From an uncultured Alcaligenaceae bacterium (GTDB lineage Bacteria; Pseudomonadota; Gammaproteobacteria; Burkholderiales; Burkholderiaceae_B): DNA of 5,949 bases. The notes under the pieces are model-generated. The model had not been told where the DNA came from, searched no databases, and worked only from the letters and a program-made list of their open reading frames with translations. Every line of letters starts with the position of its first letter. Positions within the stretch are counted from its first letter, which is position 1. Position numbers and translations under genes: made by a program. Of the stretch, positions 1 through 5,008 are shown one piece after another. The stretch spans positions 1 through 5,949 of the forward strand of contig CALEQZ010000055.1 of NCBI GenBank assembly GCA_937908115.1, in the 5' to 3' direction.

Positions 1-3
1 CAT
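1..3 (-). CDS. secA: Start codon of the next gene, probably secA (rest outside window)
   Basis: Only an ATG at the extreme left edge is visible on the minus strand. It is preceded by a strong Shine-Dalgarno, GGGAGG (bases 10-15), with a 6-nt spacer, which is why I treat it as a real start. No protein residue beyond Met can be read. The identity is inferred purely from synteny: in beta- and gammaproteobacteria an M23 peptidase gene next to lpxC is commonly followed by secA, the ATPase motor of the Sec translocon. A possible promoter lies about 40 bases upstream (bases 41-49). The start codon is well supported; the name secA is an inference. Confidence 0.45.
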
Positions 4-40
4 GCCTGGCCTCCCAGCCGGGATATGGGATAAGCCAGCC

Positions 41-49
41 AGTTTAGCA
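41..49 (-). promoter_or_regulatory. Possible extended -10 promoter for the left-edge gene (secA?)
   Basis: The minus strand reads TGC followed by TAAACT, an extended -10 arrangement (TGn plus a hexamer matching TATAAT at 4 of 6). No good -35 hexamer is visible 16-18 bp further upstream, as is often so for extended -10 promoters. Transcription would start near base 34 and give a leader of about 30 nt ending in the GGGAGG ribosome site. This is a pattern match only. Confidence 0.3.
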
Positions 50-101
50 CCGTGGAAGGAGCTTGGATTGCGCATCCCGCGGGGCGTGGGACATCCCGGG
101 C

Positions 102-193
102 CGCCCGGAGGGCGCGAAACGCCCGACCTGTGAGCCGGCAAGCCCCGGCGCGAAGCGCTGCGCGCTACCTCCCGGGCGTTCCCGCCCCCCGGG
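102..193. repeat. Cluster of GC-rich inverted repeats between the M23 gene and the left-edge gene
   Basis: The 230-bp spacer contains no convincing gene but is packed with short perfect inverted repeats. CGCCC (102-106) pairs with GGGCG (110-114), which can alternatively pair with CGCCC at 120-124. GCCGG (134-138) pairs with CCGGC (145-149). An 18-nt near-palindrome lies at 148-165 with one internal mismatch, and GGGCG (174-178) pairs with CGCCC (183-187). CCCGGG occurs at 171-176 and 188-193. The first set offers mutually exclusive folds. No T-run follows on either strand, so a standard intrinsic terminator is not supported. It may be an mRNA-stabilising or REP-like structure, or simply reflect high GC. 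Confidence 0.4.
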
Positions 194-233
194 CCGCGCC
201 GCTGCGGGTGCGATGGCGGGAGCCGAAGCGGCC

Positions 234-1196
234 CTAGTCCAGCGCTCCGTCTGGCGACGGCAACGTGACGACCTTGGAGAACTGCTCGACGGGCTTCTTG
301 CCCGGGCCGTGCGCCAGGAAATTGTTGGGATTGACGGCCACGCCGCCCACCCGCACCTCGAAGTGCAGGTGCGAGCCCGTGGAACGCCCGGTGCTGCCGA
401 CCAGGGCAATGCGCTGCCCGCGCTTGACCAAGTCCCCGGGCTTGACCAGTAGCTTGGAGGCGTGGGCATAGCGGGTGACCAGGTCGTTGCCATGATCGAT
501 GTCGATCATGTAGCCGTATCCCCGGTGGTATTCCGCAACCTGCACCACGCCGCCGGCCGCCGCGACGATCGGCGTTCCGACCGGAGCCACGAAATCCACG
601 CCCTCGTGCAGGGAGCGGGTGCCGGTGAAGGGATCGACGCGCCAACCGAAAGACGAACTGTTAAACCCTTGGGATACAGGCATCGCGGTGGGGGTCATGG
701 CCTTGCGCACCGACAGCGTGGTGAGCTGGGCATCGAGCACGCTGAGGTAATCCGCCCGTTCCTTCAGCTGGGCCTCGAGCTTGTCGAGCTCCGAGCTCAC
801 GTCCTGCGGCGACATGGCTTGGGACGAAACCAGCAGGCCGCCTCGGCCGGGCACCCCCTTGGCGGAAAACGCGGGCGTCACGCCGGCCAATCCCGCCACC
901 CGCTCGCCCAGGGCATCGAGCTGCATGAGCTTGGCCTGCATCTCGCCCACCCGCTTGGCGAGCAAGTTCAGGTGCTCCCGCATGACGGCCTGTTGACGGG
1001 CTTCCTCCCGCTTTTGCTGGGCCAACGTCGTTTCGCCATCCGGCGACTGAGAGAATCCGGATATCACGGCGTGCAGGAGCAGGGCTCCCATGACCACGAC
1101 GGCAACGACTACCGCGATCATCCCAGCAATCAGCCTGGGGGTCAGCGCCAGCGTCCGGGCCTCGGACAGACGCGGATGCACTATGATGATCTGCAC
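234..1196 (-). CDS. Membrane-anchored M23 (LytM) family metallopeptidase
   Basis: A predicted peptidoglycan endopeptidase of 320 residues. The N-terminus is cytoplasmic and basic. One membrane segment lies at about residues 22-44, a run of Val/Ala/Ile/Leu. A charged, probably coiled-coil region spans about 55-165, and the M23 domain about 181-290. All zinc and catalytic residues are present: H197 and D201 in LHEGVD, H245 in RYAH, and H276 and H278 in SHLHFE. It should therefore be an active enzyme rather than a degenerate NlpD/EnvC-type activator. I chose a GTG start at 1194-1196 because a perfect AGGAGG (1205-1210) lies 8 nt upstream and the protein then begins with VQIIIVHPR just before the membrane segment. 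The frame stays open to 1487, but that extension runs antisense into the DUF721 gene and looks non-coding. The gene diverges from the DUF721 gene across 90 bp and probably reads on into secA. No established gene symbol is known to me. Confidence 0.93.
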   Translation of the reverse strand: MQIIIVHPRLSEARTLALTPRLIAGMIAVVVAVVVMGALLLHAVISGFSQSPDGETTLAQQKREEARQQAVMREHLNLLAKRVGEMQAKLMQLDALGERVAGLAGVTPAFSAKGVPGRGGLLVSSQAMSPQDVSSELDKLEAQLKERADYLSVLDAQLTTLSVRKAMTPTAMPVSQGFNSSSFGWRVDPFTGTRSLHEGVDFVAPVGTPIVAAAGGVVQVAEYHRGYGYMIDIDHGNDLVTRYAHASKLLVKPGDLVKRGQRIALVGSTGRSTGSHLHFEVRVGGVAVNPNNFLAHGPGKKPVEQFSKVVTLPSPDGALD

Positions 1197-1286
1197 GGAA
1201 CGTGCCTCCTGCAGTAAAGACGCGCCTTGCTCGGCGCCCCGTTTCCTTTTGATCAATCCCAATACTTCTGGGGTTTCGTCCTCGAC

Positions 1287-1808
1287 ATGTTTCGCAATCG
1301 ACCCGCCAACCCGACGACCAGGCGGCGTAAACAGACCTACACCGATCCCGCGCAGGAGACCGCTGCGCTGGCATGCCTCGGGCGCGACGGCAAGGGAGCA
1401 AGCCTTTTGGGCACGGCCCGGCGCCTGATGGACTTGGAACGTTTGGTACGCGATACCCTTCCGGCCCCGCTGGGCGAGTCGTGCCACGTGCTTCGGTTCG
1501 AAGAGGGCAACCTGACCCTAGGTGTGCCTGCCGCGACGCATTCGGCCAAATTGCGCCAGTTGGCGCCCCGGCTGGTCGCAGCCTTGGAAAGGCAAGGCTG
1601 GCAGGTTAACGGAATCACCGTCCGCGTTCAAGCAACGCTTACCCGGCTGTCCGAGGGAGAACCCGCATCGGCGACGCCCCCGGCTCCGCCCCGCGAATTC
1701 TCCGAGCAGGCCCGGAAAGCCTTCGCGGAGCTCCATGGGCGGTTACGTGCCGGCCCGCTGGCCGATGCGGTGGCCAAACTGCTCAAGAACGAGCCCCCGC
1801 CCGGCTGA
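1287..1808 (+). CDS. dciA: DUF721/DciA-family protein (probable replicative helicase loader)
   Basis: A protein of 173 residues and the only plus-strand gene in the window. A basic N-terminal tail (about 1-25, RRRK-rich) precedes the DUF721 core at about 38-116. The core shows helix LLGTARRLMDLERLV, the turn LPAPLG, the segment CHVLRFEEGNLTLGV, the helix with AKLRQLAPRLVAAL, then GWQVNGITVRV. A Pro/Ala linker (about 122-137) and a C-terminal helix (138-167) follow. The family DUF721 was shown to be DciA, which interacts with the DnaB helicase and helps load it in bacteria lacking DnaC/DnaI. I assign the family from pattern recognition. The ATG at 1287 is preferred: it gives a basic start, whereas the TTG at 1227 has no ribosome site. 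The ribosome site at 1287 is itself weak (TGGGG, too far upstream). The gene converges on lpxC and diverges from the M23 gene, so it is a separate transcription unit. Confidence 0.8.
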   Translation: MFRNRPANPTTRRRKQTYTDPAQETAALACLGRDGKGASLLGTARRLMDLERLVRDTLPAPLGESCHVLRFEEGNLTLGVPAATHSAKLRQLAPRLVAALERQGWQVNGITVRVQATLTRLSEGEPASATPPAPPREFSEQARKAFAELHGRLRAGPLADAVAKLLKNEPPPG

Positions 1809-1841
1809 CCGACGCGGGCCGAGCCTCCGCTCGCAATGGTG

Positions 1842-1858
1842 GGGTCAGGCCGTGACCC
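1842..1858. repeat. Perfect hairpin overlapping the lpxC stop codon
   Basis: GGGTCA (1842-1847) and TGACCC (1853-1858) form a 6-bp perfect stem around a 5-nt loop. The lpxC stop (1845-1847) lies inside the left arm. A second small hairpin (CGAGC at 1820-1824, GCTCG at 1829-1833) sits in the same 36-bp gap between the converging lpxC and DUF721 genes. Neither is followed by a T-run on either strand, so termination by the standard intrinsic mechanism is not shown. A bidirectional pause or an RNA-end protecting role is possible. Confidence 0.35.
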
Positions 1859-2768
1859 AGTCTTCGCGGAAGGCGAGCGGCGCGGCCGCCTTGGATTCGA
1901 AAGTCGCGATTTCCCAGGCGTCGCGCTGCGCCAGCAGCGTCCGCGCGAGCTGGTTGTTCAGGCCGTGGCCGGACTTGTGGGCCACGTAGCGCGCGATCAG
2001 CGGCTTGCCGACCAAGTAGAGATCCCCGATCGCGTCCAGGATCTTGTGCTTGACGAACTCGTCTTCGTAACGCAGGCCGTCGTTGTTCAAGACCCGGTAT
2101 TCGTCCATCACGATCGCGTTGTCCAAGCTGCCGCCCCGGGCCAGGCCGGCGGCGCGCAGGTTCTCGACGTCCTGCATGAAACCGAAGGTCCGCGCCCGGG
2201 CGATTTCCTTGATGTAGGAATGCCGCGCGAAATCGATCTCGGCGAAATTGGAAGTGGCGTCGATGGCTGGATGGTGAAAATCGATGGAGAACGCGAGCGC
2301 GAACCCGTCATACGGTTCCAGCCGCGCCCACTTGGCCGAAGCCCCCTCGCCTTCCCGCACTTCGACGGGCTTCAAGACCCGGATGAACTCCTTGGGGGCG
2401 TTCTGCTCCTCGATGCCCGCCGATTGCAGCAAGAACACGAAGGTGCCAGCGCTCCCATCCATGATGGGGACTTCCTCGGCGGTGAGGTCTACGTGCAGGT
2501 TGTCGATGCCCAGGCCCGCGCAGGCGGACATCAGGTGCTCGACAGTCGATACGCGGACGTCCCCTTTCTGCAGCACTGATGCCATGCGGGTATCGCCAAT
2601 GGCCATGGCCGAAGCGGGCAGGTCGACCGGCTCGGGAAAATCGATGCGATGGAAGACGATGCCCGTATTGACCGCGGCCGGACGCAGCGTGATTTCCACT
2701 CGCCGGCCGGAATGCAGTCCGACCCCGGTCGTGCGGGTGACGCTTCGTATGGTTCGCTGGCAAAGCAT
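1845..2768 (-). CDS. lpxC: UDP-3-O-acyl-N-acetylglucosamine deacetylase LpxC
   Basis: Zinc-dependent cytoplasmic enzyme that removes the acetyl group from UDP-3-O-acyl-GlcNAc, the committed step of lipid A synthesis. The 307-residue length matches the E. coli enzyme (305). Motifs are complete: E77 (base) and zinc ligand H78 in STVEHLMSA, zinc ligands H241 and D245 in KHKILDAIGDL, and catalytic H268 in KSGHGLNNQL. The segment SYIKEIARARTFGF, normally conserved in LpxC, is present around 184-197. The ATG at 2766-2768 gives the family N-terminus (QRTIRSVTRTTGVGLHSG), although its ribosome site is weak: only GGAT about 12 nt upstream. A candidate promoter lies just upstream, so it may be transcribed apart from the peroxiredoxin gene. 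In E. coli LpxC is controlled mainly by FtsH proteolysis; whether that applies here cannot be read from this sequence. Confidence 0.98.
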   Translation of the reverse strand: MLCQRTIRSVTRTTGVGLHSGRRVEITLRPAAVNTGIVFHRIDFPEPVDLPASAMAIGDTRMASVLQKGDVRVSTVEHLMSACAGLGIDNLHVDLTAEEVPIMDGSAGTFVFLLQSAGIEEQNAPKEFIRVLKPVEVREGEGASAKWARLEPYDGFALAFSIDFHHPAIDATSNFAEIDFARHSYIKEIARARTFGFMQDVENLRAAGLARGGSLDNAIVMDEYRVLNNDGLRYEDEFVKHKILDAIGDLYLVGKPLIARYVAHKSGHGLNNQLARTLLAQRDAWEIATFESKAAAPLAFREDWVTA

Positions 2769-2791
2769 GGCGGCGAGGTATCCGGGTTAAT

Positions 2792-2822
2792 ACTATATTG
2801 TAGCGGCTCCGACCTAGGTCGG
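2792..2822 (-). promoter_or_regulatory. Candidate lpxC promoter with a 14-bp palindrome at -35
   Basis: The minus strand carries two overlapping -10-like hexamers, TACAAT (2797-2802) and TATAGT (2792-2797), each matching TATAAT at 5 of 6. They give a start near 2785-2790 and a leader of about 20 nt before the lpxC ATG. Where a -35 box should lie there is instead a perfect palindrome, CCGACCTAGGTCGG (2809-2822). Only weak -35 similarity (CCGACC) exists within it, at a poor spacing. This fits a promoter controlled by a protein bound over the -35 region, but no regulator can be named from sequence alone. Confidence 0.45.
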
Positions 2823-2824
2823 CG

Positions 2825-2924
2825 GCGGGAAACAGAACCGTCTCCCGCAAGAACCGCGCCTCCCATGGGCGGAGCACCCCTGGGGCACCGCCTAGGAAAG
2901 CAAGCCCGCCGCGGAGACAGCGGG
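2825..2924 (-). repeat. Three tandem stem-loops in the peroxiredoxin-lpxC spacer
   Basis: The 180-bp spacer holds no gene. On the minus-strand RNA there are three successive hairpins. At 2905-2924, CCCGC and GCGGG arms flank a 10-nt loop, followed by a modestly T-rich CTTGCTTTCC. At 2868-2892 a 25-nt structure has a 5-bp GC stem and two internal mismatches. At 2825-2848 a 10-bp stem with two G-U pairs and a GTTC loop directly abuts the 14-bp palindrome at 2809-2822. None is followed by a clean U-run. They may attenuate readthrough from the peroxiredoxin gene into lpxC; that is inference. Confidence 0.4.
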
Positions 2925-2948
2925 GAAGCGACGTGACAGCGGCTAGAT

Positions 2949-3452
2949 TTACAGCTGGTTGAGCAGCGTCTCGGCGTCGCTGACTTCGTATTTGCCGGGT
3001 GCCTCGATGTTCAGCAGCTTGACCACGCCATCGTCCAACAGCATGGAGTAACGCTGCGAGCGGATGCCCATGCCGCGCTCGGTCAGGTCCAGTTCCAGGC
3101 CCAATGCCTTAGTCCACTTGGCCGAACCGTCGGCCATCATGCGGATCTTGCCCTGGCTGCCCTGCTCCTTCGCCCACGCCCCCATGACGAAGGCATCGTT
3201 GGTGGCCACGCACCAGATCTCATCCACGCCTTTGGCCTTGAGCGCGTCGTGATGCTGCAGGTAACTGGGCACGTGCTTGGCCGAGCAAGTGGGCGTGAAG
3301 GCACCCGGCACGGCGAACACCGCAATCTTTTTGCCTTTGACCAGATCCGCCACCTGGAATGCGTTCGGCCCGAGCGAGCAGCCCTCGGTTTCTACCGCGA
3401 TGAACTCGGTCAGGGTGCCATCGGGGACTCGATCGCCTACTTTGATGGTCAT
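2949..3452 (-). CDS. Prx5-type peroxiredoxin (AhpC/TSA superfamily)
   Basis: Thiol peroxidase of 167 residues that reduces hydrogen peroxide and organic hydroperoxides. The peroxidatic cysteine is C56 in PGAFTPTCS (49-57), with the conserved P49, T53 and an active-site Arg at R131 in GIRSQRYSM. Other cysteines are C25 and C81 (IWCVATND). No C-terminal glutaredoxin domain follows, so the reductant (glutathione/glutaredoxin or another thiol) is unknown. The length suits a single-domain Prx5. The ATG at 3450-3452 is chosen because AAGGAG (3460-3465) lies 7 nt upstream and the protein then starts MTIKVGDRVP, typical of the family. An upstream in-frame extension to 3566 looks non-coding. It sits between ftsZ and lpxC, a position I recognise from Burkholderiales, but has its own candidate promoter and a terminator-like hairpin upstream, so it need not be co-transcribed with ftsZ. 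Confidence 0.95.
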   Translation of the reverse strand: MTIKVGDRVPDGTLTEFIAVETEGCSLGPNAFQVADLVKGKKIAVFAVPGAFTPTCSAKHVPSYLQHHDALKAKGVDEIWCVATNDAFVMGAWAKEQGSQGKIRMMADGSAKWTKALGLELDLTERGMGIRSQRYSMLLDDGVVKLLNIEAPGKYEVSDAETLLNQL

Positions 3453-3504
3453 GGGAGGACTCCTTGTTATTTGGGTGAGAACGGGAAAGAAACACCGGAA
3501 AGGC

Positions 3505-3535
3505 AGTATAGGACGCGAACGCCCGTCCATGGACG
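3505..3535 (-). promoter_or_regulatory. Candidate peroxiredoxin promoter with a 12-bp palindrome
   Basis: The minus strand has TATACT (3505-3510), matching the -10 consensus at 5 of 6, with transcription expected from about 3498 and a 45-nt leader before the start codon. No good -35 box lies 16-18 bp upstream. The position is instead overlapped by a perfect palindrome, CGTCCATGGACG (3524-3535). This resembles the lpxC promoter layout, although the palindromes differ in sequence and in distance from the -10 box. Confidence 0.4.
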
Positions 3536-3546
3536 ACCAGCGGGCG

Positions 3547-3576
3547 AAAAAAGTGTCCGGCGGCAACCGTACCGCC
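3547..3576 (-). terminator. Terminator-like hairpin and U6 run between ftsZ and the peroxiredoxin gene
   Basis: On the minus-strand RNA, GGCGGUA and UGCCGCC (3559-3576) form a 7-bp stem with one G-U pair around a CGGU tetraloop. Six nucleotides later comes a run of six U (3547-3552). The gap between stem and U-run is longer than in a textbook intrinsic terminator, so efficiency is uncertain. It lies about 130 nt after the ftsZ stop and just before the peroxiredoxin promoter candidate, the right place to end the ftsZ transcript. Another hairpin without a U-run (ACGACC 3668-3673, GGTCGT 3685-3690) lies nearer the ftsZ stop. Confidence 0.4.
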
Positions 3577-3705
3577 TAACGCACCCCGGGCTTGAAAGCG
3601 AAAGTGCGGGGGGCACCGCAACGCCATGCCCGCCCGCACCTCCGCGGCCTAGTCCATTGGATGAACGACGACCGCGCCTCCGGTGGTCGTATCAGCCTTT
3701 CGCCT

Positions 3706-4881
3706 TCAGTCGGCTTGCTTGCGCAGGAACGCCGGGATGTCCAGGTGATCCATGCCCGAGCTTTCCAAGGCCTGCACGCGCATGGAAGCATCGCGCGGAT
3801 TGCGGAAGACCGTGGGCGTGTCGTAGTCATGGTAGTTGGTGTTGCCAACCATGGCGTTGTAGGCGGGAACGTTGTCGGTTCCGGTGCGCAATTGGGGCAT
3901 GGCATTCTGCACCAGTTGCGGCTTGACCTTATTGCGGCCCAGGCCCGTGGCGACCACGGTCACGCGCAGGTCTTCGCCCATCGCATCGTCATACGCCACG
4001 CCGAAGATCACGGTTGCATCTTCCGCGGCATAGCTGCGGATGGTGTCCATGATCTCGCGGGTTTCGCGCATCTTCAGCGAACGGCTCGCGGTGATGTTCA
4101 CCAGCACGCCGCGGGCGCCGTTCAGGTCGATGCCCTCCAGCAGCGGGCACGCGATGGCCTGCTCGGCCGCCACGCGCGCGCGGTCCACGCCGCTCGCGAT
4201 GGCCGTGCCCATCATGGCCTTGCCCTGCTCGCTCATGATCGTCTTGACGTCTTCGAAGTCGACGTTGACGTTACCGTCCACGTTGATGATCTCGGCGATG
4301 CCCGCGCAAGCGTTGTGCAGTACGTCGTCAGCGGCCTTGAAGCAGTCTTCCTGCGTCGCATCCTCGCCGAGCAGCTCGTACAGGTTTTCGTTGAGCACGA
4401 CGATCAACGAATGCACGTGCTGCGACAGCGCCTCGATGCCTTCCTCGGCCATGCGCATGCGCTTGGCGCCTTCGAAATGAAAGGGCTTGGTCACCACGGC
4501 CACCGTCAGGATGCCGAGCTCCTTGGCGACTTCCGCCACCACTGGGCCGGCCCCCGTGCCGGTACCGCCGCCCATGCCCGCGGTGATAAACACCATGTGG
4601 GCGCCCTGCAGGGCATCACGGATTTCTTCGCGAGCGGTCTCGGCAGCGGCGCGCCCTTGCTCGGGCTTGGCGCCGGCGCCCAACCCGCTGCGGCCCAGAC
4701 GGATCTGGACCGGCGCATTGGTGTGGGCGAGCGCCTGGGCGTCCGTGTTGGCGCAGATGAAGTCCACGCCTTGCACGCCACGGCGGATCATGTGAGCGAC
4801 GGCATTACCGCCCGCGCCGCCCACGCCCACCACCTTGATGACCGTCCCGCGGGAATCGGTGTCTAGCATTTCGAATTTCAT
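3706..4881 (-). CDS. ftsZ: Cell division protein FtsZ (tubulin-like GTPase)
   Basis: Bacterial tubulin homologue that polymerises into the Z-ring at midcell and recruits the divisome. The 391-residue length is close to E. coli (383). The nucleotide-binding domain shows GVGGAGGNA (19-27), the N45-T46-D47 loop, and the tubulin signature GGGTGTG (104-110). The T7 synergy loop NVDFEDVKT (206-214) has the catalytic aspartates D208 and D211. The C-terminal domain continues through VIFGVAYDD and VTVVATGLG (308-315). A linker of roughly 65 residues leads to the conserved C-terminal peptide DIPAFLRKQ (381-389), the docking site for FtsA and other partners. The start is the ATG at 4879-4881, with GGAGG (4887-4891) 5 nt upstream. 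Met5 is a second in-frame ATG but is too far from that ribosome site. The frame is open upstream to 4995, but that part is unlike FtsZ. A 321-bp spacer from ftsA suggests its own promoter and leader. Confidence 0.98.
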   Translation of the reverse strand: MKFEMLDTDSRGTVIKVVGVGGAGGNAVAHMIRRGVQGVDFICANTDAQALAHTNAPVQIRLGRSGLGAGAKPEQGRAAAETAREEIRDALQGAHMVFITAGMGGGTGTGAGPVVAEVAKELGILTVAVVTKPFHFEGAKRMRMAEEGIEALSQHVHSLIVVLNENLYELLGEDATQEDCFKAADDVLHNACAGIAEIINVDGNVNVDFEDVKTIMSEQGKAMMGTAIASGVDRARVAAEQAIACPLLEGIDLNGARGVLVNITASRSLKMRETREIMDTIRSYAAEDATVIFGVAYDDAMGEDLRVTVVATGLGRNKVKPQLVQNAMPQLRTGTDNVPAYNAMVGNTNYHDYDTPTVFRNPRDASMRVQALESSGMDHLDIPAFLRKQAD

Positions 4882-4988
4882 AGGAACCTCCGGAGTGTCT
4901 GGCGTTTTGGTGGCGGCTGGAAAATGTGAAATGTGAAATGTGATCGGGCTGAATCGACCAAGGACCCCGCCATGGGATCGCGCTTCAC
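4878..4988 (-). CDS. Possible 36-codon leader ORF overlapping the ftsZ start
   Basis: A GTG at 4986-4988 with GGAAGG (4995-5000) 6 nt upstream opens a frame of 36 codons with no internal stop. Its TGA (4878-4880) overlaps the ftsZ start codon as ATGA. The peptide would begin MKRDPMAGSLVD, contain SHFTFHIF encoded by the 7-bp tandem repeat, and end in a basic QTLRRFL. An ATG at 4971-4973 is a second possible start. ATGA overlaps are a common sign of translational coupling, and ribosomes finishing here would pass over the ftsZ ribosome site. I recognise no homologue, and a frame this short can occur by chance in GC-rich DNA. Confidence 0.22.
   Translation of the reverse strand: MKRDPMAGSLVDSARSHFTFHIFQPPPKRQTLRRFL
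4922..4942. repeat. Three perfect tandem copies of AAATGTG
   Basis: Three uninterrupted copies of the 7-mer AAATGTG (4922-4928, 4929-4935, 4936-4942) lie 41-61 nt upstream of the ftsZ start codon, between start and candidate promoter. On the transcript they read as CACAUUU. Heptanucleotide arrays can gain or lose copies by replication slippage, though three copies is few. They also supply the left arm of the inverted repeat 4926-4995. Confidence 0.85.
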
Positions 4989-4995
4989 GTTTCAC
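4926..4995. repeat. Long inverted repeat in the ftsZ leader
   Basis: GTGAAATGTGAA (4926-4937) is complementary to TTCACGTTTCAC (4984-4995) at 11 of 12 positions, with about 46 nt between. Matching GGAA/TTCC bases just outside would extend the arms with a small gap. The enclosed sequence forms a second hairpin: GACCCC (4963-4968) with GGGATC (4974-4979), a 6-bp stem including one G-T pair. The ftsZ ribosome site lies outside the fold. The arrangement looks like an RNA leader structure, but no known riboswitch family is recognised. Confidence 0.5.
4963..4979 (-). other. Small hairpin inside the leader inverted repeat
   Basis: On the minus RNA GAUCCC and GGGGUC enclose the loop AUGGC. The loop displays an AUG that is the alternative start of the leader ORF. 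Stem length is 6 bp with one wobble pair; significance is untested. Confidence 0.3.
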
Positions 4996-5008
4996 CTTCC
5001 CCGGTCAC
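4985..5008 (-). CDS. Possible 7-codon mini-ORF behind a perfect Shine-Dalgarno
   Basis: A perfect AGGAGG (5012-5017) sits in the ftsZ leader more than 120 nt before ftsZ. Three nt after it comes GTG (5006-5008), opening a 7-codon frame (peptide MTGEGET) whose TGA (4985-4987) overlaps the GTG start of the 36-codon leader ORF as GTGA. A U-rich stretch just upstream could favour ribosome loading. The 3-nt spacing is shorter than usual, so initiation may be poor. Listed because the strong ribosome site is otherwise unexplained. Confidence 0.15.
   Translation of the reverse strand: MTGEGET

Noticed and set aside
24..32. DnaA-box-like TTATCCCAT on the minus strand
   Set aside because: Only 6 of 9 positions match TTATCCACA and there is no cluster of such sites.
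462..1217. 251-codon plus-strand frame antisense to the M23 gene
   Set aside because: Shadow frame rich in His/Gly/Arg; the M23 active-site motifs on the minus strand explain the interval.
1227..1286. 20-residue upstream extension of the DUF721 protein from a TTG
   Set aside because: No ribosome site and a rare start codon; the ATG at 1287 begins a plausible basic tail.
1197..1487. N-terminal extension of the M23 protein (open frame up to 1487)
   Set aside because: It overlaps the DUF721 gene antisense and lacks family similarity; the GTG at 1196 has a perfect AGGAGG and leads directly into the membrane anchor.
1820..1833. Intrinsic terminator for the DUF721 gene
   Set aside because: The stem is only 5 bp and no T-run follows.
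1836..2579. 247-codon plus-strand frame antisense to lpxC
   Set aside because: Shadow of lpxC codon structure; no domain and no ribosome site of note.
3592..4866. 424-codon plus-strand reading frame antisense to ftsZ
   Set aside because: It mirrors ftsZ in a GC-rich genome, with a His/Asp/Arg-rich composition and no recognisable domain; ftsZ on the other strand is unambiguous.
4922..4942. AAATGTG repeats as a CRISPR array or CRP site
   Set aside because: Units are far too short and lack spacers for CRISPR, and there is no TGTGA-N6-TCACA arrangement for CRP.
4882..4995. 38-residue N-terminal extension of FtsZ from a GTG at 4995
   Set aside because: The sequence is unlike FtsZ N-termini and the ATG at 4881 has a well-spaced GGAGG.
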